From Botryococcus braunii (Eukaryota > Chlorophyta > Trebouxiophyceae), in NCBI GenBank assembly GCA_002005505.1, contig KV908525.1:95225-159224 (forward strand): a stretch of DNA of 64,000 nt. The letters are read 5' to 3'. The notes under the pieces were generated by a model. The model searched no databases, had not been told where the DNA came from, and was given only the letters and a program-made list of their open reading frames with translations. The position numbers were made by a program, and so were the translations under genes. Positions 38,641-64,000 of the stretch are shown here, in pieces (within the stretch, counting starts at the first letter, position 1; each line of letters starts with the position of its first letter).

Positions 38641-40375
38641 ACAGGGCAATTGCCAAAATGGCAATTTTTCAACAGAATATTGATTTTTCACTTGCCAATG
38701 TGTGGCAACTTAAATTGGATTTTATTTTTTTCCCGGTTGCCAGTGTGGCAATTTCACAGGGTTTAAGCTCAATTTTTTGTCAGTTGCCAATGCGGAATAT
38801 CGTTCAGAAGGCCTTGGGGCCGGGCAATAGTGAGAAGTAGAATCGGGCAGGGAGAAATAAGCCGTATTTAGGAGCTTGTATTAATTATACTATTATATTA
38901 CAAACCAAAATTCTGAATGAAACTTACACCAAATTTGGTGCAAGTTGTTTTTTTTTTTTCATTTAAATGAAGTTAACACCATCACACATATGTGTACACA
39001 CAAACACAATGCATGCATGTGTACACACAAACACAATATAACCAATAGAAAGCAGTCTATTCGATCTAACCTTGCTTTCAATAGACTGGTTTTAACAATG
39101 AACTATACTCTCGACCTTTTGCATGTACTATACGTCGAACATGTCCTCGAAGTCCTCAAATTCGGGTTCCAATATGGAGAAATCAATGTCTATGTCAGCA
39201 TTAGAGGGACCTGCACGATGGTCCATTGTAAAGTTTAGACCCCTTCTATCTTTTGTAGATAGGAAAATTTCCAAAACGACATTGTAAAAGGAAAAGTCTT
39301 CATCGTGTGCTTTGAAGTTTTGAGGCGGACTGCATCATTTAGATTATCTTCCCCCAAAAACTTTCGAGCATCATTCTTTAGAAAATTCAATGACGAAAAG
39401 AGACGCTCCGCTGGGGCAGAACTAACGGGCAATATGAGTACGATCGTGCCAAACTTCACAAACTCGGACATATCTTCCCTGTCCCGACTTCAAGATATAG
39501 CTCCACATGTATCTAGTCGGCCCCATCTGACCAACCCTTTCCAGGTTCTCTGATGCCACAACCGAGAGCTTTTGTTGTACTCGGTTGATGAACCGTTTGT
39601 ACTTGTCGGCTTAACGCTGAAGAAGACGACCATCAACAGGAGGAGCCACAGCAAGACCCCTTCCCCCACGACTGCCCAGTACATTCTTCTGTTTTCCATA
39701 GAATGTGGCGAGGTACATAACATTCTTGTCGCAGTCAGATCGACATTCTGCATCTTTTGTCCAAAAAAATGCTTGTAGGATAGACATCGCTTCTAACAAC
39801 TCCAAGGCCTTTCTGGGGAAACGCTCCCCCAGCTCAGAGGACACTGCCTTGGCCAAAGCACCTACCTGGAGCACTTCTTCATGCCAATTTGAGTAACTGA
39901 TGTGTTCGCCATTGAAAGTTACAAAATAATCAGTTGGCACGTCACTATGCACAGACTTGTACTTCAAAGTATCACCATCCCACTGCAAGGGGCTTCCCTC
40001 ATTGTCCACAGCAATGAGTTGCTGAAACTCCTCCCCCCCAAAGACATGACGCTCCCCAGGTTCTGGGTTATACCTAAAAGAAATGAAGTCATGGATGTCC
40101 TCTAACCTGAGAATGCATTCCCGAGATCAAGTGTGGCCCTCCGATTTCGGATATCCATTGGCAACTTCGGTCCATAACCAATAAATTTCAGGTTGCCACA
40201 TGGCAACTTTGGTAAGGTTGTAATAATTACTGGTTGCCACCGATTGGCAACCTCCACCGTAAAAATTTAATATAGGTTGTCAAAAAATGGCAATCCCAAC
40301 AGCCCAAAATATATTTAAACTGCCATTTTCAGCCCCCCATTATTAAATATTGCCATTTTGGCAACAAGTTGCCAC
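38640..40375 (-). mobile_element. hAT-like DNA transposon remnant
   Basis: A decayed hAT C-terminal region (39235-39471, minus) lies between two zones full of ttgcca...tggcaa palindromes (about 38645-38795 and 40155-40370). The outermost parts are inverted copies: the left reads cagggcaattgccaaaatgg and the reverse complement of the right reads tagtggcaacttgttgccaa followed by aatggcaat. No 8-bp target duplication could be found at these ends. It is non-autonomous now. Confidence 0.7.
39235..40010 (-). pseudogene. hAT transposase fragment, C-terminal dimerisation region
   Basis: The minus-strand frame 39471-39235 reads LILPVSSAPAERLFSSLNFL, then a Lys/Asp/Arg-rich stretch and NLNDAVRLK: the hAT family dimerisation motif (SSA..ER.FS). 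Upstream, frame 40009-39611 (SNWHEEVLQVGALAKAV, ALELLEAMSIL) fits the preceding transposase region but lies in another phase, so the gene is frameshifted. N-terminal parts (BED finger, catalytic core) were not found. Confidence 0.7.
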
Positions 40376-41046
40376 TAAGGGATGCGACTCGCCAAACACT
40401 GGGACATCAGTCTCGACCATTCTGAAGCCATCTAACAGCTTTTTGGATATAAGGAAGCACATCCGATGATCATTTGAATTCCCCCCCCCCTCTGGTTATA
40501 ACAAGTTGTTAGTAAAACTGGGATAGGCACCCACACTTTTTTCCTTGGGAACTCACCACGCGTGCACGCTGCCACAAGCGATTAAATGTTCATGCCCGCC
40601 AACAAAAGGGTTTCGTTCCAATACTAGTAAACTTTGAGCCCCAATTTTCATATTGAAGTAAAATTTCGGTTTTAGGCCAGGCCGGGCCTAAAATTCCTCC
40701 GACTATGACCTTCATCTTCTTTGGTATGGCAACGGTACCACTGACCAGGGCAACTATTACGGCTCCGACAGTATCAAGCAAGGGAACACTTGCCACATTG
40801 TGTGTTCGAATCTCAATACTCTAGACTAAATCTTCACGTTTCTCTTCTTATCAAACCAAGCTAGTATGTGCTGGGATCTGCATTACTTTATGGAAGTTGC
40901 TAATTGATTGAGATTTGCTTTTGAAGGGTGTGGCTAATGCACCAGTGTGCGTGTGTCCCCCCGGGAGCAGGATAGTGTCAGAAGAACCTTACTTGCTCCA
41001 TTGGCACGTGTGCACATGCGCGCGCAGCCACACATGCGCACATACG
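40376..41046. other. Unique sequence, no gene seen
   Basis: No supported feature. Short frames only, and one C run near 40481. Confidence 0.45.
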
Positions 41047-41052
41047 CGCACA

Positions 41053-41144
<92 letters not shown>
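41047..41144. repeat. (CA)n microsatellite
   Basis: About 45 CA repeats, nearly perfect. His-Thr and Cys-Val reading frames here are artefacts. Confidence 0.97.
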
Positions 41145-41148
<4 letters not shown>

Positions 41149-42459
41149 CAACCCCCCTACATAGTTAACCCCTTCCCGCCCCCCAGACCTAGCTAGGTTT
41201 GCACCTGCCTCAGGGGAGGGAGGGAGGGAGAAAGGGGGGGGGGTCATTGTTGTGCCGTGAACTTTGAACGCGGGAACAGTGCACAATGTGTACCCAAACT
41301 GGAATCGGAAAGTTGAAGGGATCCAAAATGGAGTTACGCCTGTCCACATCAGAAAAGAAATCGGTGCTTGTCAGAGTGCGGCCTACAAGGGGCCGCACCA
41401 TAGACTACGGTTTTGGCATCTTCGAAAACATCTGAAAGGCATCTCGTGGCTACGGACGTTTAAAGGTTTAAACTTTTAGGGACGTTTAAACGTTTGACAT
41501 GCTTCTATATCCGCATGAGAACATCGGATGAACAAGAGTCAGCCAGGCCAGCTCTGCCCCGCAGCCGCCTGGCAGCCCCAGCGGCTATCTCGGCATTTCC
41601 CCCCTTTCATTCTACCCTCTTGCGGATTTCTTTCCTCTTGCGGTGTTCCACCTGATACCATTCAACACTTTCGACCTCCAAACCGGCTGTTCAAAATGTC
41701 ACACTTTTCCTCATTCGGGTTCACTCCCATTCCTAGGGGGAAGTCAATCTGGTACGTAGATCTAAGGAGTCCCCCCCCCCCCCTTTGGAGAGGGGGGCAT
41801 ACTGACCTCAGGGATTATTTCCCCTCCGCTAGGCAACTGATGTCAGCCATTCAAGTGCAATTTACACACGGGTGCGCAATTGTAGCCAAAAGGTGCGCAT
41901 CCCCCAGTTGAACCCGATACCCACCCCCCTTGAATCCCGTACACATCCGCCCCCTGGAACTCAGGCAAATGCGTTTCAGTTTCTCCACATCAAGCCCCAT
42001 GAATTCAACAATCTGCTATCTCTGCACTTTGAATGCCTATCTTCTTGCATACTTAACTATTCCTGCCCGAATGCAGCAGTATCACTAGATCATTACCACT
42101 CCCACAGCTTATTCACTGTCCCAGTAGCAGAGGATGCTGACCAGGATGCATTCAATCGCTGAGGACAGCAGTGTATATACCTATCACACTTTCGACCCAC
42201 AACTGGATATCTCCGACAGACAAGTCCAATTGTTGTGCTGTCATGTAGCTGACTGGCAGAACTTCTTGTTACAAGACACGCATCGTGTCATCATCCTTTC
42301 CCAAAGACAATATGCCTCTTGGAGCTTCATATACTCCTCATCAATGTGGAACTGGCAGGACTCTTCCAAACGGAAGTCAAAACGTGATTCTCTCCGCAGG
42401 CATTCACCTGCAACATCCTCTCTGCCGCTTGTTATAACAGAGCCACCAGCAACTTTAGC
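41145..42459. other. Unique sequence, no supported gene
   Basis: Frames of about 100-200 codons exist on the plus strand (41528-41911; 42134-42760, the latter running into the next interval) but their products show no domain. G and C runs occur at 41234-41241 and 41770-41782. Confidence 0.4.
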
Positions 42460-44364
42460 ACCTTCATTTTTTTTCCAGCTTTATACCAACAAATTTCTTG
42501 CAAGCCGTGCACTTACATGTGAAGGAAAAAAGTTGCGGGCATGCACCAATGTCCCTTTGAGGGCGTTTTATCAGTGTAACTTTGCGGGCTTTGAAGCCAT
42601 GTACCTTTGTACAACAAATCAGCTCTTCACAGGCAAGTGGAGGCAAACCTACCGCAGTAGGCCTTGCAGGAAGCCTGCAAGATCTTGCGCAACAAAAACG
42701 CGATTGAATCCTGCGCATCCCATCAAACCACTCCTCTTTGACAACTGCTTGTCTGCATGAATATCACCTGTCTTCAAGCAAAGTCCCAGCCACATACCTA
42801 TTTGCAGATAAATTCGCCCAGCAAGGTCGAAACAGTAGTACCGGTTGCTTGAAAAATGTGAAGTGAGCCGAAATGTATGACCCAAATGCGCTGATTGCAG
42901 CAAATCTCCTTGTTCAGATGCATGCACATCTCCAATGTCAAGGCCTTGCATTTCCGCTTGAAGCGCAGGTTGTGCAGGACTCGGCGTTGATGTTTTCCAG
43001 TCAATATATACCTCTTGCAGCGCTGGCATACAAGCCACTCTATTAGTACACTCATAGCATGTCCTCCTAGCCCTGACTTTTGGAAGAAGAGACATCGACA
43101 GTGTATGCTGAAGATACCGCAGATATGAAATAAATCTCAGCACTCCAAACAATGGGCCCATGTCAAATGCGGCATCACATGGGACACCAGGTCATCGCAA
43201 AGACAGGTACTAAAACTTCAATTGAGGCAGTTCAGGTCCCGCAAGCATTCAAATCATCCCTCTCACAAGATCCTGAAAGTCCAGAAAAAGGGTTTGTGGC
43301 CAGTTTTTGTTCGACATCAAGGTGAGTGAAGGAGAAAGCCACAATATTACAATCGTGACGTACGCCAACCGCCGAGATAACTTACATAGCAGACGGGCGC
43401 CATTTGCGAAAGTTGCACTGCTTTGTTGGCCATTGTGGTACCTCCACAATTCCCAAATCTATGCACAAACCATCTCATTAAGTATGCAGCAGCCTTCTGC
43501 TCTCAAAGATCTCCCACATAGACATAGAAGGAGTTGAAAGGCAAACGGTACAGCCGTCTCACAAGCTCCCCTCTGGAGCAAGCAAACTGATGAAGTATCT
43601 TAGAACACCTTTCTGCCTCCCATTCGAAAGCAAACTGCTGCAGTTTTTGCACCTTTCTGCACACCTGCCAAGGAAGGTGTATGCCTATCATGTTCTCAAA
43701 TGCATCCAACATCTTTGTGCTTGCACCTGCGCTGCACCTATTCCTTCAGAAATCATGTTTGCCCAGTGTGACAGATCCTGCTTACTTCCTTAGAGAAACA
43801 GACTTCATATGAATGATGCACCTGAAAAGAACCCGGCTTGAAGGCTCAGGAACTGACTGCCACCAAGTGCAGGACTGGAAGCCAGAAAATTGACTAATCG
43901 TCGCAGTAAATTTCGAATTAAAAGACGAGCACTCATCCGCTGACAGTAGTAGTTGCAGCATCCATTGGCCCTGGGCTGTTCTTCTCCTCGGGACACTGCT
44001 TGCTCATAGCTGCACAGGTGGCCAGGCTGTGCTGAAGTCAGAGTCGCATGTAAGTGAAACATACACAAAAATGAAAAACCATCTGAGATCATACCTCCAC
44101 CCCTGTCGTTCACAGCATGTGATCCAGACTGGATCCTCGGAGATCATTGAGCGCAAGCCCGTGGACACCTGCACGCCTTGGACTGGATCAAGATAGAAGG
44201 AAACTTTTAACGGGGAAACCTTGCATAATCTTGATCCTTACCAATGCCAGCTTGAATACATCTCCAGGAGTCCCCCCCTGATTAAGAATGAACTTGATGA
44301 TGATACTGAGGCACTCCTTCGGAAGGTCTATCAAACTACCAGCACCCGGTTCCACATGGACCAT
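42460..44364 (-). CDS. Tentative spliced gene with N-terminal F-box-like motif
   Basis: A minus-strand chain of protein-like segments. Candidate first exon 44364-44242 starts MVHVEPGAGSLIDLPKECLS and continues FILNQGG..GDVFKLAL, resembling an F-box (LPxEcL...). It ends at a donor gtaaggatc. A second candidate exon (about 43941-43816) reads RMSARLLIRNLLRRLVNFLA and ends cag|gtgcat. Further segments near 43712-43503 (FENMIGIHLPWQVCRKVQKL), 43161-42840 (TCYECTNRVACMPALQEVYI) and 42620-42464 have coding character, but exon borders are not resolved. F-box proteins are substrate adaptors of SCF ubiquitin ligases. The F-box call rests on one short motif, and the gene model is incomplete. Confidence 0.35.
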
Positions 44365-45841
44365 AAGATATCTTTTCTTATTTGAATCAAGTCTTTCAAT
44401 GTATTGGAGAATAATGCTGCGGCACTGCCGACGAACTGGAGACCGAAGGCTTGGAAAACGGGGACAAGTAACCAGACGAAAGTTGTTGGGTGGACCCCAT
44501 GGGGACCAGCCGTCACGGCTCCCTTCAGGACGCAGGCACCCAAATTCATGAGCCGGGTTTACCCTCAGCATAAAGCTACGCATTGACTGTTGGCCAAAAA
44601 AAAGTGGCGGTAAAATCAATCAGGGCACTACAAATAGAAGTTGACATTGGGAAGTCGTAGAGCCTCTGCAGGTCCTTGTGCAGCAGATCGCAACTTGTCA
44701 GGTGGGGGCACCTTGGCCGTCATGACGCACTGTAACCCTTGCGTAGACAGAAGGGCCTTATTTTTTGAGTACTTTTAAGAGGGCGCCATTGGGGCTGCCA
44801 ATCTTGTTTTACTCTTGCGATTTTTGAATTCGCTTGCAGTGGCCAAGTCTTACTTCTGCCCCATTTTCGGCCTTACAGTCATTGCTGATTTTGATGGAGT
44901 CCAAGAGAAATGGGATCCAGGTGTGACACCCAGAAGTGGCGAACCACAGGGGCATGGCCCGATTTCGCACCTGCATGCTAAGAAGTTTTCGTGTATGCTG
45001 GGTCCCTCCCCCCCGTTCGAGAAGAATTGGGGATCAAGGTTCTTGAGCTTCCAAGACTGCGTTCTTCTGTTCGAGTCTCGTTGCTATACCTCTTTGGCCA
45101 CAAACCACTTCCTGGCCCGTAGATAAACATCCGCAATGTCCAAAGACTGTCTATACCTTAGGTGATCAAACCGGGGAACCCCAGGTTGTCCCAATGAGGG
45201 CCCCTCATTGAAGGGCTTCAAAGGGCAAAATTCGTTGCTGATTCCAGTGAGCCCCTCCGGCGCTTGCTTCAAAAGGTCGCTATCTTTTACTAAATTTATG
45301 GCCGTATCACCACAGGGAGGTTGCTGTCGTTGTAAGCTGCTTTTATGAGCCCTTGGGGGGATAACCGTGGAAAGTCTGAATCAGTGCTTCAAGCGCATGC
45401 CCATGTGTGCCGTGGCTTGCAAGCAACAATTGTCCAATATACGCTCCGGTGATCCTCGCTGTGATTGCTTGACTGAGACTCCACTTGAAGGTGACTCACA
45501 AATGCGGAGATTGAATACCTAGGGGCTTGATTGAAAGTATGGGGGACATACATCTGCTACTTCACACAATTGCACACTCAAGCGATACACAGAATGGTAG
45601 GCCTACCATTCTGTGGTCCTAGGTCCTCTCAAGCCAAACTACCGCAGCATGTCTATCAGCTGTACTTCATCCTTAGCGAGGTGCGCTAAACCTGCCTGTA
45701 ATTGCAGGTATACTCGTGCAGAGACAGTCCGCTAAGGGGTTGTGAATCATTGACTTCCTAATAAACAATATCATTATCAATAAAATAGAGCCGAGATGCC
45801 TCTTGACTCTTTGAATGAACCAGGCAAAGTCTGAATATGCC

Positions 45842-45847
<6 letters not shown>
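44365..45847. other. Intergenic region with a short perfect palindrome
   Basis: No supported coding sequence. A minus-strand frame at 45272-45084 looks mildly protein-like but has no domain or clear splice signals. A 28-bp perfect palindrome lies at 45588-45615. Confidence 0.4.
45588..45615. repeat. 28-bp perfect palindrome
   Basis: cacagaatggtagg followed directly by its reverse complement cctaccattctgtg. It has no spacer. It could form a cruciform or be a dimeric protein-binding site or a small foldback scar. Confidence 0.9.
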
Positions 45848-45919
<72 letters not shown>

Positions 45920-45923
45920 GAGA

Positions 45924-45977
<54 letters not shown>

Positions 45978-46018
45978 GAGAGGTAGAGAGAGAGAGAGAG
46001 GGAGAGAGAGAGAGAGGT

Positions 46019-46050
<32 letters not shown>

Positions 46051-46052
46051 GT
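45848..46052. repeat. (GT)n-(GA)n compound microsatellite
   Basis: GT repeats to about 45915, then imperfect GA repeats with ggtaga interruptions and a G run at 46041-46051. Confidence 0.97.
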
Positions 46053-47255
46053 AAGTGGACGTGATCTTGCCAAATGCGCAGGAATGTGAGCTACAGCCAC
46101 AAGATAAGCTCAGAATCACATGCACAGTCTGTATACTTCTAAGGTCTTATGCCTGCATGTTTTTGCGCAAGCGTACATCACTGTACAATCACTTTAATTG
46201 TATCCGCGCAAGTAAGTCCATCCCTGCGTTGGACTCCATGGCAGCGGTCAGATTTCATGCACTGTAGGACGGCCCTACTCGAATTATCCGGCCTACACGC
46301 TAAGCACACACTTTTTCAGGCATCCTTTTCCGTTATCGCTGACATCCCTACTGCAATGGAAAAATTCGTCCTGGCTGATACACAAAAATATATTCTCGTA
46401 TTTCTCGCACCTACTAGGCAACACACTGACGTACAAAGGTTCCTCATCTCATGCGCTCGAGCCGTTCTAATCTCCTGCGTCTTGACGTCTGGACTGCTGA
46501 ATAACTTAAGCAGCATTCACATAATCCCTCCTCGGTTCCCTGTCGCAAGCCAGTTTTGCTTGATGTGGAGGGAACAAGGCAACAAAAGTGGATGCTGCTA
46601 TGCCAGGCTCTTAGTCAAAAAGCAACCATGATCCAGTGCACTAGCGTCATTTATCCACTTGTCCACAGTCCCTTAACCCGGGGCCCATGTTCCTTATGTA
46701 TCTAAACACCCTCATGTGCTTACAGCATAGCCCCTTTCCCTCCCCTCCCGCACCCAAGCCGGAAGGGGGGGGGGGGGGTTTGAGGCAACGCATTAATAGG
46801 GAAAGAAGAGCTGGGGACTTAAAAACCCCCAGGGATTAACGTAGTACCCTTACAAGGACGTGGAACATGGACCGGGGCAGAGAAAAGGAAAAGAGGACTT
46901 TGGGGAGGAGGCGGGATACAGATGGGTGGGGCGGGTGGGAGCGAGGGTGGAGGAGAGGGGGGTGATAGAAGGGCAGAACAACGCAGCGGGGGACCATCAA
47001 CAAGTTCTTATAACCAACTCTCAGTACAGGTATACCGTTATTATTGGTATGACTGGCCAGCTGGTGTCAGCGAGGCAGCTAGCCCAGTGACGGAACACGA
47101 GCAATACATGCCTGAAAACTCGATGTAATGGTACAGCATGATACTCATTTTGCATCCACCAAGGCCAAAGCATTCACTGGACTCTGTTGAGTAGGAGAGG
47201 GGGGGGGGTTTGCAGGGGACGTAAATGTTGAACGGACTCGCAGCCGTGGTTCATC
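46053..47255. other. Region downstream of the HEATR5B-like gene
   Basis: Lies 3' of the stop codon of the minus-strand HEATR5B-like gene, so its right part should include that gene's 3' untranslated region. A 160-codon plus-strand frame (46149-46631) has no recognised domain. G runs occur at 46766-46778 and 47201-47208. No other feature is supported. Confidence 0.45.

Positions 47256-64000
<16,745 letters not shown>

Noticed and set aside
46149..46631. 160-codon plus-strand ORF downstream of the HEATR5B-like gene
   Set aside because: No domain, no splice or regulatory support, and biased composition. Left as unannotated sequence.

Overview
The window is eukaryotic nuclear DNA. It has spliced exons with GT-AG introns, LTR retrotransposons of the Ty1/copia and Ty3/gypsy types, a decayed hAT-like transposon and very many long GA, CA/GT and hexanucleotide microsatellites. 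The one clear host gene is an intron-rich HEATR5B/SWEETIE-family gene. Together with the element types this fits a repeat-rich green-lineage (algal) genome best. A prasinophyte alga is only a guess; no ribosomal or plastid marker is present to settle it.

Layout. 1-2390 is C-rich sequence with no recognisable gene. 2393-2880 is a compound microsatellite. 3650-4359 and 37078-38012 are two halves of one tandem array of about four units, each roughly 250 bp of unique sequence plus a GA tract. The array is split by a nested block of mobile elements (4360-37077). Element A, a plus-strand Ty3/gypsy-type element with a PHD finger inside Pol and a very large protein upstream of its protease, sits in the array with a 4-bp flanking duplication (ttag). 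Two minus-strand chromoviruses of one family, B1 (10277-16145, target duplication ccttc) and B2 (17983-34141, duplication tcaaa), are inserted in A's pol. B2 lost most of its body through an internal deletion. Copia element C (18284-32618, duplication aagat) is inserted in B2, and copia element D (18800-25810, duplication tagtt) is inserted in C's left LTR. The order of insertion is therefore A, then B1/B2, then C, then D. Removing B1 and B2 leaves A as about 10.7 kb, with its pol in frame across both junctions.

38013-47255 is mostly gene-poor. It holds two unrecognised short ORFs, a hAT-like fossil with palindromic subterminal repeats (about 38640-40375), a long CA repeat, a tentative minus-strand F-box-like gene (about 42460-44364) and GT/GA microsatellites.

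47256 to the right edge (64000) is a minus-strand HEATR5B/SWEETIE-like gene. Its stop codon and C-terminal exon are at the left (47256-47390); its N-terminus lies beyond the window. More than twenty exons can be read with splice signals. The introns carry microsatellites and a 0.65-kb foldback palindrome (54951-55597). The encoded HEAT-repeat protein family acts in clathrin/AP-1 linked membrane traffic in animals and fungi, and in carbohydrate and growth control in plants.
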